A stretch of DNA of 64,000 bases, taken from the NCBI GenBank assembly GCA_008123405.1, contig VSSA01000007.1, positions 1 through 64,000 on the forward strand. The letters run 5' to 3'. The notes under the pieces were generated by a model. That model saw only the letters and a program-made list of their open reading frames with translations. It searched no databases and had not been told where the DNA came from. How positions within the stretch are numbered: position 1 is the stretch's first letter; each line of letters starts with the position of its first letter. Origin of the DNA: Nocardioides sp. BGMRC 2183. Its GTDB lineage: Bacteria > Actinomycetota > Actinomycetes > Propionibacteriales > Nocardioidaceae. A program made the translations under genes and the position numbers. Below are positions 9,727-17,868 of the stretch, in pieces.

Positions 9727-11501
9727 GTGCGGGCGTCGAGGTGCCGACCACGGTCGCTCCCTTCGCCGAGCTGGAGTCGACCCCGGCACGGGCCGGGACC
9801 TTCGCCACCAACCTGCGGGCGATCACCGTCGGTGTGGAGGACGTGCAGGCGTGGGCCGCTGGCAGCGGCGCCCCGAGCTGGGCGGGCCGGACCCGCGACG
9901 CCCACGACCATGCCCGGACCCGGTTCGGCCACCGGCTCGATCGCGCCGAGGCGGCACTGGAGCGGGCCGTGGTCGCCACCGACCGGTTCGAGGATCGGCT
10001 GCAGCGGCTGACCCGGGAGCGGGTCACCCTGGAGCGGGAGCGCAGCGACCTCAACGGGGAGATCCTCGCTCTCGCGGCCCTGGTGCTCGGGGCCCAGGCG
10101 GTGCCCGTCGACGACCCGGTCGCACTGGCCGACCTCCGGCAGCGCGCCCGGCTCCTCACCGCGCGGGCGGCGTCGCTCCGCTCCGCGATCGTGGTGTGGA
10201 CCGTCGACGCCGTCGCCGCCGAGACCGACTATGTCCGCGCGCTCGCCACACTCGACTCCCTCGCCGAGGGCAGCGACGCAGCAGCCGATCCCGGGCGGGT
10301 GGAGGTCGATCAGCTGGTACGTCGACTGGAGCGCCTCGCCGGCGATCCCGCGGCGGTGGCGGCGTGGTGGGCGGCGCTGACCCGGGCGCAACGCCAGGGG
10401 TTGATCACCGAGCGTCCCGGCCTGGTCGGCAACACCGGCGGGGTGCCGATCCGCGACCGGGACGAGGCCAACCGGGCAGCGGTCTACCACGACGTCGACC
10501 ACCTCGGCCGACGTGACCCGGACGAGCTGAGCCAGGAGCAGCGCCGGCGGCTGGAGAACGCCGAGCACGTCCGAGAGGCGCTTGCGCGCTACCGGCACAA
10601 GCTGGACCCGACCAGCGGTGAGGAGCTCCTCCACGTGATCGTCTACGACCCGACCGCGCACGACGGCGACGGCGGCGTCGCGGTCGGGCTCGGCGATCCG
10701 GACACGGCCGACCATGTCTCGGTCACCGTGCCCGGCCTGACCACCGAGACCGACAGCCTGCTCGGCAACCTCGACGACCTGGACGACCTCTACGACGCCG
10801 CGGTCGACGCCGATCGCGGTGAGGTCGCCAGCGTCTACTGGGGCGACTACGACGCCCCCAGCGGGCTGACTACGGATCCGCTGGACTACCTGGGCGTGGT
10901 CGACGATGCGAAGGCCGAGGTCGGAGGGGAGCGGCTCGCCGACTTCCTCGACCAGCTCGCCGCCTCCGACCGCGGCGACGCCGCGCACCTGACCGCGATC
11001 GGTCACAGCTACGGTTCGGCCACGCTCGGTCAGGCGCTGGCCGACGGCATCGCGGTCGACGACGCGGTGGTGGTCGGCAGCCCGGGAGTGCCGGCCGCGA
11101 CGGTCGCGGACCTGACGGCGGCCGATGTCTGGGTCGGCAGCATGGACAACGATCCGGTCTCGTTGCTGGGCGAGGACGGCACGCGAAACGGGGTGCTCGG
11201 GCACGACCCGGCGACCGACGACTTCGGCGCCGAGCGGTTCGCCACCGGCGACGGTTCACCACGGATCGAGGACCTGCTGGACAACCACCGGTCCTACTTC
11301 GAGGACGAGTCATTGGCCAACATCGCCCGCGTGGTCGTCGATGACGACGCCGCCGTCACCGTGCAGCCGCATCGCGGCGATCCCGGTGGGGGCTACCTTC
11401 CCTTGGAGGCGCTGCTGGCCATGTCCGCCCAGGACAGCGCCATGTCGTGGCTGGTGGAGCGGGGCGAGGACCTGCTGGCGACGGGGCGGTGGCTGCCGTG
11501 A
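9723..11501 (+). CDS. DUF1023 alpha/beta hydrolase with helical N-terminal domain
   Basis: 592 residues. Residues about 1-230 are helical and coiled-coil-like (LQRLTRERVTLERERSDLNG), similar to a WXG/LXG-type targeting module. Residues about 330-560 form an alpha/beta hydrolase of the DUF1023 type with nucleophile elbow GHSYG (Ser429). There is no signal peptide, so type VII-like export together with the upstream small helical protein is plausible. Substrate unknown; family members are predicted lipases or esterases. A lipoprotein gene follows 26 bp later. Confidence 0.8.
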   Translation: MSAGVEVPTTVAPFAELESTPARAGTFATNLRAITVGVEDVQAWAAGSGAPSWAGRTRDAHDHARTRFGHRLDRAEAALERAVVATDRFEDRLQRLTRERVTLERERSDLNGEILALAALVLGAQAVPVDDPVALADLRQRARLLTARAASLRSAIVVWTVDAVAAETDYVRALATLDSLAEGSDAAADPGRVEVDQLVRRLERLAGDPAAVAAWWAALTRAQRQGLITERPGLVGNTGGVPIRDRDEANRAAVYHDVDHLGRRDPDELSQEQRRRLENAEHVREALARYRHKLDPTSGEELLHVIVYDPTAHDGDGGVAVGLGDPDTADHVSVTVPGLTTETDSLLGNLDDLDDLYDAAVDADRGEVASVYWGDYDAPSGLTTDPLDYLGVVDDAKAEVGGERLADFLDQLAASDRGDAAHLTAIGHSYGSATLGQALADGIAVDDAVVVGSPGVPAATVADLTAADVWVGSMDNDPVSLLGEDGTRNGVLGHDPATDDFGAERFATGDGSPRIEDLLDNHRSYFEDESLANIARVVVDDDAAVTVQPHRGDPGGGYLPLEALLAMSAQDSAMSWLVERGEDLLATGRWLP

Positions 11502-11527
11502 GGGACGTGAGGCGGGAAGATGTGGCC

Positions 11528-12085
11528 ATGCGGACTAGGGGGCTCACGATCGGGGTGGCCCTGGTCGCGATGCTGGTGACCGGATGCTCGGCCTCGGGCG
11601 GCGCGGGCGGCTCGGGTGGTGCCGCCACCGACGCCGAACGATGGGATGCCGCCCTCGCCGAGGACGCCGATGCCGTCGAGCAGGTCTACACCGCGGTGGT
11701 GCCGCAGGTGATGGCGGCCTCCGGGACCACCGACTTCGGCACCGCCGGCCTGGTGTATGCCCTCTGCGGTGACCGTGGTGGGTTCGACCTGGAGAAGACC
11801 GGTGTCGGCGTGGAGGTCAACGCCAATCTCGGTGCCGCAGTGTCCGAGCCCGCCCGGGCCGCCGCTCTGCTGCGGGACGGCCTCGCCGACGACGGCTGGG
11901 AGGTGACGCAGGAGGGGAGCCCCACCACGGTCGAGGCGGATCGCGACGACGTCGCCGTCCGGGTGGTGATCGGGAGCGCGGCGACCCAGGTCGACGTGGT
12001 CGCAGCATGCCGGGAGACGTCGGTGGACTATGCGCGGGCCGCGACCGGCGGCGCCCCCGAGGAGTTGGAGGACCCCACCGGATGA
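11528..12085 (+). CDS. Putative lipoprotein
   Basis: 185 residues from ATG 11528. A short basic N-terminus and a hydrophobic stretch (LTIGVALVAMLVTGC) end in a lipobox with Cys about 20 residues in, followed by a Gly/Ser-rich linker. The mature part has two further Cys (YALCGD, AACRET) that could form a disulphide. An in-frame start at 11498 is possible but lacks a convincing site. Position after the DUF1023 hydrolase suggests an envelope-anchored partner or immunity factor. Confidence 0.75.
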   Translation: MRTRGLTIGVALVAMLVTGCSASGGAGGSGGAATDAERWDAALAEDADAVEQVYTAVVPQVMAASGTTDFGTAGLVYALCGDRGGFDLEKTGVGVEVNANLGAAVSEPARAAALLRDGLADDGWEVTQEGSPTTVEADRDDVAVRVVIGSAATQVDVVAACRETSVDYARAATGGAPEELEDPTG

Positions 12086-12095
12086 GCGAGGACCC

Positions 12096-12875
12096 GTGAG
12101 CGACCTGAGCCTGGAGGTCGTCCTGCTGCTGGCGCTGGCCGCGCTCGCGGCCGGCTTCGTCGATGCCGTGGTCGGCGGGGGCGGGCTGATCCAATTGCCG
12201 GCCCTGCTGCTCGGGCTGCCCAACGCGAGCCCGGTGCAGGTGCTGGCCACCAACAAGCTCGCCTCGATCTGCGGCACGGCGGCCAGTTCGGTCACCTACT
12301 ACCGGCGGATCCGGCCGGACCCGGGGACCTTCCTGCCGCTGATGGCGTTCGCACTGGTCGGCTCCTTCGTCGGCGCGTTCGGGGCGACTCAGCTGCCCAA
12401 GGAGGCCTTCGGGCCGATCGTCCTCGTCGCCCTGATCGTCGTCGGCGGCTACGTGCTGTTCCGGCCGGAGCTCGGCGCGGAGACCGCGCTGCGCTTCTCC
12501 GGCCACCGGCACCGGTTCGCTGCGATGGCCGTCGGCTTCGTCATCGGCGCCTACGACGGTCTGCTCGGCCCCGGCACCGGCAGCTTCTTCGTGATCGCGC
12601 TGGTCGGGCTGCTCGGCTACGACTTCCTGCAGGCCTCGGCGAAGGCGAAGCTGGCGAACTTCGCCACGAACCTCGGGGCGCTGCTGCTCTTCATCCCGAC
12701 CGGTGCGGTGCTGTGGGACATCGGTCTGATGATGGGTGCCTGCAACCTGATCGGTGGCTATCTCGGGGCGCGCACCGCGGTCGCGCGCGGGGCCGGGTTC
12801 GTCCGGGTCTTCTTCATCGTGGTGGTCAGCTGCTTCATCGTCCGGATCGGTGGTGAGCTGGTCGGCCTGTGGTGA
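12096..12875 (+). CDS. TSUP family (TauE/SafE-like) anion transporter
   Basis: 259 residues from GTG 12096. It has about eight membrane helices with the two-fold family repeat: N-half GFVDAVVGGGGLIQLPALL and C-half GAYDGLLGPGTGSFFVIAL, both family hallmarks. TSUP proteins move sulfite, sulfoacetate or other small anions. The substrate is not inferable here. It starts 10 bp after the lipoprotein stop, so the genes may share a transcript. Confidence 0.88.
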   Translation: MSDLSLEVVLLLALAALAAGFVDAVVGGGGLIQLPALLLGLPNASPVQVLATNKLASICGTAASSVTYYRRIRPDPGTFLPLMAFALVGSFVGAFGATQLPKEAFGPIVLVALIVVGGYVLFRPELGAETALRFSGHRHRFAAMAVGFVIGAYDGLLGPGTGSFFVIALVGLLGYDFLQASAKAKLANFATNLGALLLFIPTGAVLWDIGLMMGACNLIGGYLGARTAVARGAGFVRVFFIVVVSCFIVRIGGELVGLW

Positions 12876-12925
12876 GCCCGAAACCCACCTGCGACCGCGA
12901 CGCGGAATCTCCTACGGTGGGAGCG

Positions 12926-13447
12926 ATGAGCACCATTGCCCGCACCGAGCCGCCGTTCGCAGCGGACGAGACCACCATGCTGCGCTCGTTCCTGGACTAC
13001 TTCCGCGCCACCGTGCTGCGCCAGGCCGACGGCCTGGACGCCGACCAGTTGGCCCGCCCGCTGGCACCCAGCACCATGACGCTGGGCGGGATGCTCAAGC
13101 ATCTCGCGTTCGTCGAGGACTGGTGGTTCAACGTCACGTTGCTCGGCGACGACCCGGCGCCGCCGTGGGACACGGTGGACTGGGAGGCCGACGGGGACTG
13201 GGACTGGCACAGCGCCGCCGACGACACCCCGGAGCAACTGCGCGGGCTGCTACGGGAGGCGATCGGGCGCTCCGAGCAGATCCTCGGCACCGCGCCGGAT
13301 CTGGACCGAGCCGCGGTGCGGCACCGCCCCGGCCGCAGCCCGGTCACGGTGCGGTGGATCCTGGTGCACATGATCGAGGAGTACGCCCGCCACTGCGGCC
13401 ACGCCGACCTGATCCGCGAGTCGATCGACGGAGCCACCGACCTGTGA
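12926..13447 (+). CDS. DinB/DUF664 family protein
   Basis: 173 residues from ATG 12926; a TACGGT box 11 bases upstream (12913-12918) with no Shine-Dalgarno suggests a leaderless mRNA. The fold is a four-helix bundle with family metal-ligand histidines in MLKHLAFVEDWWF and WILVHMIEEYARHCGHAD. DinB-like proteins include thiol-dependent transferases (mycothiol or bacillithiol users), consistent with a mycothiol producer. Coupled by GTGA overlap to a GNAT acetyltransferase. Confidence 0.82.
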   Translation: MSTIARTEPPFAADETTMLRSFLDYFRATVLRQADGLDADQLARPLAPSTMTLGGMLKHLAFVEDWWFNVTLLGDDPAPPWDTVDWEADGDWDWHSAADDTPEQLRGLLREAIGRSEQILGTAPDLDRAAVRHRPGRSPVTVRWILVHMIEEYARHCGHADLIRESIDGATDL

Positions 13448-13953
13448 GCGCCATCCGCACCGCCACGCTCGCGGACTGGGCGCAGATCCATCCGTTCTGG
13501 CAACGCATCGTCGCCGACGGCGAGACCTACGCCTACCCCGAGGACCTGACCAGCGAGCAGGCCCGCACCCTCTGGTACGACGGCAGCGACCGCCGCGACA
13601 CCGCCGTCGTCGTGCTGGAGGAGGACGGCCGGGTCCTGGGCAGCGCCAAGATGGGCCCCAACCGTCCGGCCCGGGGCTCCCACATCGGCACCGCGTCGTT
13701 CATGGTCGACGAGGCAGCACGCGGTCGGGGCGTCGGTCGGCGTCTGGGCGAGCATGTCGTCGCCTGGCACCGTGAGCTCGGGTTCGCCGGGATCCAGTTC
13801 AGCGCGGTGGTGGAGACCAACACCGGCGCCGTACGGCTGTGGCAGCGGCTCGGGTTCGAGATCGTCGGCACCGTGCCGGGTGCGTTCGACTCACGCCGGC
13901 ACGGGCGGGTCGGGCTGCACGTGATGTACCTGGATCTCACTCCGGAGAGCTGA
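13444..13953 (+). CDS. GNAT family N-acetyltransferase
   Basis: 169 residues. The acetyl-CoA binding motif is ARGRGVGRRLGEHVV (about residues 97-111) after a beta strand ending SFMVDE, with the C-terminal GAVRLWQRLGFEIVGTVPGAF segment typical of the family. The start overlaps the DinB stop. The acceptor substrate is unknown. The 3' end overlaps the convergent ABC1 kinase gene by 17 bp. Confidence 0.87.
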   Translation: MSAIRTATLADWAQIHPFWQRIVADGETYAYPEDLTSEQARTLWYDGSDRRDTAVVVLEEDGRVLGSAKMGPNRPARGSHIGTASFMVDEAARGRGVGRRLGEHVVAWHRELGFAGIQFSAVVETNTGAVRLWQRLGFEIVGTVPGAFDSRRHGRVGLHVMYLDLTPES

Positions 13954-15304
13954 ACCCCGAATCACTGAACCCGGGGAGGAACTCGGTCATCAGCGCGCGG
14001 AACGGCGCCTCGGCCTCGAGCTGGCTGAGCACGCCGACGCCGCCGAGCCAGGTGCGGTGGATCAGCAGATACTGCGGCGGCAGGTTCAGCTTGATGGTGA
14101 TCGCATAGGCCGGGTCGCGTGGGTCGTTGAGCCGTTGGAACTGCTCGCGCATCCACTCCCGGGAGAAGCGGAACCGCTCGGTCAGAGTGGGCTCCACGAA
14201 CGGCGCCAGATAGTCGCGCAGCTGCTGCGGGTCGACCTGGATCCGTTCCTTGAGGAAGCCCTCCTCGCGCAGACCGTCGAGCAGCGCGTCGCCGTCGCCG
14301 GCGGCGCACAGGGAGATCAGCCGCCCCATCGGCGCCGGCAGACCGCGCTGCGGGAGCCGGGCGACAGCGCCGTAATCGAGCACCCCGAGGCGGCCAGGCG
14401 ACCCGTCGCCGTTCGGGATGATCCGGAAGTTGCCGGGGTGCGGGTCGGCGTGCAGCAGGCCGGTGCGGGCCGGACCGGAGAAGAGGAATCGGGCGAAGAG
14501 CTCGCCGTAGTGATCCCGCTCGGCCTGGGTGCCGCTCGCGATCACGGTGGCCAGGGAGGTGGCCGAGTCCAGCCAATCGGTCACCAGCACGCGGGGGCCC
14601 ACCGCGACCACGTCGGGCACCACGATGTCAGGGTCGCCGGCGAAGGCGGCGGCGAAGATCCGCTGGGCCTGCGCCTCGAGGTCGTAGTCGAGCTCCTCGC
14701 GTGCCCGGGCCTGCACCTCCTCGACCAGCGGCTTCACGTCCAGGCCGGGCACCAGCGGCCCGATCGCGCGCGCGGCGCGGGCCAGAGTGCGCAGGTCGGA
14801 CTGGAGTGCCTCGCCGGCCTCGGGATACTGCACCTTCACCGCGACCCGTCGCTCGTGGCCGTCGTCGGCGTCGCGCCAGCGGCCCTCGTGCACCTGGCCG
14901 ATCGAGGCAGCGGCGCTCGGAGCGCCGTCGAGCCAGACCAGCCGGTCGCGCCAGTCCGGCCCGAGGTCGGCGGTGAGGATGTCGCGCACCGTCTGGGTGG
15001 GCATCGGCGGCGCGGAGTCCTGCAGCCGGGTCAGATGGGCCCGGTACGGCGCGGCCAGCTCCTCGGGGAGCGCGGACTCCAGCACCGAGAGTGCCTGCCC
15101 GAACTTCATCGCCCCGCCCTTGAGCTCGCCGAGAGTGCGGAAGAGCTGTTCGGCGGTGCGCTGCTGCACCTCGCTCAGCACCGCTTCGGCGGGGGCGCCG
15201 CCGAGCCGCTTGCCCAGCCCGAGCGCGGTCCTGCCGGCATAGCCCAGTGGCAGCGCGGCCAGTCGTGCCGTCCGCGCTGCGGCCTTGCGGGGGAGGTCCG
15301 CCAT
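13937..15304 (-). CDS. ABC1/UbiB-like atypical protein kinase
   Basis: 455 residues from ATG 15304. Family features are the KFGQALS nucleotide-loop motif (GGAMKFGQALSVLESALP), the ATP-site lysine in RRVAVKVQYPEAG, the catalytic segment LLHADPHPGNFRI and the metal site VLDYGAVARLP. Such proteins support quinone metabolism or lipid homeostasis through ATPase activity rather than protein phosphorylation. Monocistronic and convergent with the GNAT gene. Confidence 0.87.
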   Translation of the reverse strand: MADLPRKAAARTARLAALPLGYAGRTALGLGKRLGGAPAEAVLSEVQQRTAEQLFRTLGELKGGAMKFGQALSVLESALPEELAAPYRAHLTRLQDSAPPMPTQTVRDILTADLGPDWRDRLVWLDGAPSAAASIGQVHEGRWRDADDGHERRVAVKVQYPEAGEALQSDLRTLARAARAIGPLVPGLDVKPLVEEVQARAREELDYDLEAQAQRIFAAAFAGDPDIVVPDVVAVGPRVLVTDWLDSATSLATVIASGTQAERDHYGELFARFLFSGPARTGLLHADPHPGNFRIIPNGDGSPGRLGVLDYGAVARLPQRGLPAPMGRLISLCAAGDGDALLDGLREEGFLKERIQVDPQQLRDYLAPFVEPTLTERFRFSREWMREQFQRLNDPRDPAYAITIKLNLPPQYLLIHRTWLGGVGVLSQLEAEAPFRALMTEFLPGFSDSGFSSPE

Positions 15305-15347
15305 GCCCACATTGTTGCCGGTTGTGCCAACCGGCGAGGCAATGGCG

Positions 15348-15992
15348 TCAGTCGGGGAAGGCGATCCCCGTGTTCGCGTGGCACCGGTAGCCGTGCGGCA
15401 CCTTGTGCAAGTACTGCTGGTGGTGCGGCTCGGCGTAGTAGTAGGCCCCGGCCGGGGCGATCTCGGTGGTGATCTCGCCGTAGCCGCGAGCGGCGATCTC
15501 GTCGCCGTACCGCTTGGTCAGTTCACGCGCGGTCTGCTCCTGGTCGGCGGAGTGCACATAGATCGCGGATCGGTACTGGGTGCCGACGTCGTTGCCCTGG
15601 CGCATCCCCTGGGTCGGGTCGTGGACCACGAAGAACTGCTTGACCAGGTCGGCGTAGGAGACCTTGCTCGGGTCGAAGACCACCCGGACCGCCTCGGTGT
15701 GGCCGGTGCGCCCGGTGCACACCTCCTCGTACGTCGGGTGCGGGGTGAAGCCGCCGGCGTACCCGACCGAGGTCGACCAGACCCCCGGGACCTGCCAGTA
15801 GATCTCCTCCGCGCCCCAGAAGCAGCCCAGGCCGAACTCGGCGACCTCGAACCCGTCGGGGATATTGTCCGCGTCGGTGACCAGCGGGGTGTGCAGCACC
15901 TCGTGCAGCGCCGGGAGGGGCGAGAGCGGCTGCGTGCGGCCGGGCAGCGCCTCGGCAGGGTCGACCAGCTGGGTCTTGCGGGAGGCGAACAT
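15348..15992 (-). CDS. msrA: Peptide-methionine (S)-S-oxide reductase
   Basis: 214 residues from ATG 15992; a longer in-frame extension upstream overlaps the TA operon and is not used. The catalytic motif is GLGCFWGAEEIYW with nucleophile C57, followed by the conserved GYAGGFTPHPTYEEVCTG and EVVRVxFDP-like regions. It repairs oxidised methionine in proteins. The N-terminal extension of about 50 residues is usual in actinobacterial MsrA. Confidence 0.95.
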   Translation of the reverse strand: MFASRKTQLVDPAEALPGRTQPLSPLPALHEVLHTPLVTDADNIPDGFEVAEFGLGCFWGAEEIYWQVPGVWSTSVGYAGGFTPHPTYEEVCTGRTGHTEAVRVVFDPSKVSYADLVKQFFVVHDPTQGMRQGNDVGTQYRSAIYVHSADQEQTARELTKRYGDEIAARGYGEITTEIAPAGAYYYAEPHHQQYLHKVPHGYRCHANTGIAFPD

Positions 15993-16063
15993 GGCTCCAT
16001 TCTCCCCGGGTGGGCAAGCCGGTGGGAACGAGTTGCGGCGTACCGGGTGAACCACCACGCTGA

Positions 16064-16082
16064 TGGTATCGATCTGATACCA
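16064..16082. promoter_or_regulatory. Palindromic operator of the RHH-Doc TA operon
   Basis: Perfect inverted repeat TGGTATC-N5-GATACCA ending 12 bases before the antitoxin ATG and touching its ribosome binding site. RHH antitoxins bind such short palindromes, so this is probably the autoregulation site. Confidence 0.7.
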
Positions 16083-16094
16083 AGGAGCGCTACG

Positions 16095-16310
16095 ATGACG
16101 ACCATGGCCTTCACACTGCGGACCGACGCCGAACTCGACGCCGCCTTGGCGGAGCTCAGCGAGGCGCAGGGGCAGTCGAAGCAGGAGATCGTGCGTCGTG
16201 CGGTCCTGGAGCTTCACCAGCGCACACAACACAAGAGCCGCGTGGCAGCTGCGTCGGCGGCTTCTCGCGAGCGGTGGGACGACGTGCTCGATCGCCTCGG
16301 CTCTGTCTGA
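16095..16310 (+). CDS. Ribbon-helix-helix antitoxin
   Basis: 71 residues from ATG 16095 with AAGGAG (16082-16087) upstream. The N-terminal strand-helix-helix MAFTLRTDAELDAALAELSEAQGQSKQEIVRRAVLEL is an RHH DNA-binding fold. The C-terminal tail is the likely toxin-binding part. The stop overlaps the toxin start (TGATG), the usual coupling of TA pairs. Confidence 0.85.
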   Translation: MTTMAFTLRTDAELDAALAELSEAQGQSKQEIVRRAVLELHQRTQHKSRVAAASAASRERWDDVLDRLGSV

Positions 16311-16681
16311 TGGTCGAGTACCTGGACCTCGAGGATCTGCTGTCACTCACTGCCGACCTGCGGGCCGGGCCGGTGCGTGACCCCGGGCTGCTGGAGGCCG
16401 CCGCAGCCCGCCCGCGAACGACCGTGTTCGGAGATGAGGCCTATCCCGGCCTGGTGGACAAGGCAGCCGCCCTGTTGCACTCGGTGTGCCGCAACCATGC
16501 GCTGGTGGACGGCAACAAGCGGCTGGCGTGGTTGGCCACGGATGTCTTTCTGCGGATCAACGGCGCGATCGTCGAGATGACCGATGACGAGGCGTTCGAT
16601 CTGGTGATGCAGGTCGCCGAGGGAACAATCGGCGTCGCCGAGATCGCCGGCCTCCTGGGGCGGGGCATCCGCGATTCTTGA
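16310..16681 (+). CDS. doc: Fic/Doc family toxin
   Basis: 123 residues from ATG 16310. The Doc-type Fic core H-A-L-V-D-G-N-K-R lies at residues 63-71, and the short length fits Doc rather than long Fic AMPylases. Doc phosphorylates EF-Tu and blocks translation. It is paired with an RHH protein rather than the classical Phd antitoxin. Confidence 0.88.
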   Translation: MVEYLDLEDLLSLTADLRAGPVRDPGLLEAAAARPRTTVFGDEAYPGLVDKAAALLHSVCRNHALVDGNKRLAWLATDVFLRINGAIVEMTDDEAFDLVMQVAEGTIGVAEIAGLLGRGIRDS

Positions 16682-16695
16682 GTAGGCTCGACGGG

Positions 16696-17868
16696 GTGAG
16701 CGATCGAGACCAGAGCAGCCATCTCAACGATGCCGGCTTCGAGACCCGCGCCATCCATGCGGGCTACGCGCCGGACCCCACTACCGGCGCGGTGATCCCG
16801 CCGATCTACGCCACCTCGACCTACGCCCAGGACGGCGTCGGCGGGCTGCGCAACGGCTACGAGTACAGCCGGTCGGGCAACCCCACCCGCACCGCGCTGG
16901 AGTCGACGCTCGCTGCGCTGGAGGGCGGCAGTCACGGCTTCGCCTTCGCCTCCGGCCTGGCGGCCGAGGACACCCTGGTCCGGGCGCTGTGCCGCCCCGG
17001 CGACCATGTGGTGCTGCCCGACGACGCCTACGGCGGCACGTTCCGCCTCTTCGACCGAGTCGAGCAGGCCTGGGGCGTGACCCACAGCCCTGCGTCCGTG
17101 GCCGACCCCCAGGCGGTCGCGGCCGCGATCCGTCCCGGTGAGACCACGCTGGTGTGGGTGGAGACGCCCACCAACCCGCTGCTGTCGATCGGCGACATCG
17201 CCGCGCTCGCCGAGATCGCCCACGGTGCCGGCGCCCTACTGGTCGTCGACAACACCTTCGCCTCGCCCTACCTGCAGCAGCCGCTCGCGCTCGGCGCGGA
17301 CGTGGTGGTGCACTCCACCACCAAGTACGCTGGCGGACACTCCGACGTGGTCGGCGGCGCCCTGGTGGTGGATGACGACGGGCTCGCCGAGAAGATCGGC
17401 TATCACCAGAACGCGATCGGCGGGGTCGCGGGACCCTTCGACTCCTGGTTGGTGCTGCGTGGCCTGAAGACGCTGGCGCTCCGGATGGAGCGCCACTGCG
17501 ACAACGCCGAGCGGATCGTGGACTTCCTCACCGGCCACCCCGGCGTCAGCGAGGTCATCTACCCCGGCCTGGACTCCCACCCCGGCCACGAGGTGGCCCG
17601 CCGGCAGATGAAGCGCTTCGGTGGCATGGTCTCCTTCCGGGTCACCGGTGGCGAGGAGCAGGCCCTGGCGGTCTGCGCTGCCACCAACGTCTTCACCCTC
17701 GCCGAGTCCCTCGGCGGCATCGAGTCGCTGATCGAGCACCCCGGCCGGATGACCCACGCCAGCGTGGCCGGCACCGACCTGGAGGTGCCGGCGGACCTGA
17801 TCCGACTCTCCGTCGGCATCGAGACCACCGACGATCAGATCGCCGACCTGGCCCGCGCGCTTGGCTGA
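16696..17868 (+). CDS. Cystathionine gamma-synthase/lyase family PLP enzyme
   Basis: 390 residues from GTG 16696. Typical Cys/Met metabolism fold: YSRSGNPTR near the N-terminus, PLP lysine K210 in HSTTKYAGGHSD, and the LAESLGGIESLIEHP region. It could act in transsulfuration as synthase (metB) or lyase. The active-site residues visible do not decide between them. It overlaps the following glmL-like gene by 8 bp. Confidence 0.9.
   Translation: MSDRDQSSHLNDAGFETRAIHAGYAPDPTTGAVIPPIYATSTYAQDGVGGLRNGYEYSRSGNPTRTALESTLAALEGGSHGFAFASGLAAEDTLVRALCRPGDHVVLPDDAYGGTFRLFDRVEQAWGVTHSPASVADPQAVAAAIRPGETTLVWVETPTNPLLSIGDIAALAEIAHGAGALLVVDNTFASPYLQQPLALGADVVVHSTTKYAGGHSDVVGGALVVDDDGLAEKIGYHQNAIGGVAGPFDSWLVLRGLKTLALRMERHCDNAERIVDFLTGHPGVSEVIYPGLDSHPGHEVARRQMKRFGGMVSFRVTGGEEQALAVCAATNVFTLAESLGGIESLIEHPGRMTHASVAGTDLEVPADLIRLSVGIETTDDQIADLARALG

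Noticed and set aside
9624-11204. 526-codon minus-strand frame
   Set aside because: Antisense to the DUF1023 hydrolase, which has a recognisable active site and overlapping neighbours.
15285-16310. 341-codon plus-strand frame ending in the RHH antitoxin
   Set aside because: The N-terminal 270 codons are antisense to msrA. Only the part from ATG 16095, with a binding site and operator, is a gene.
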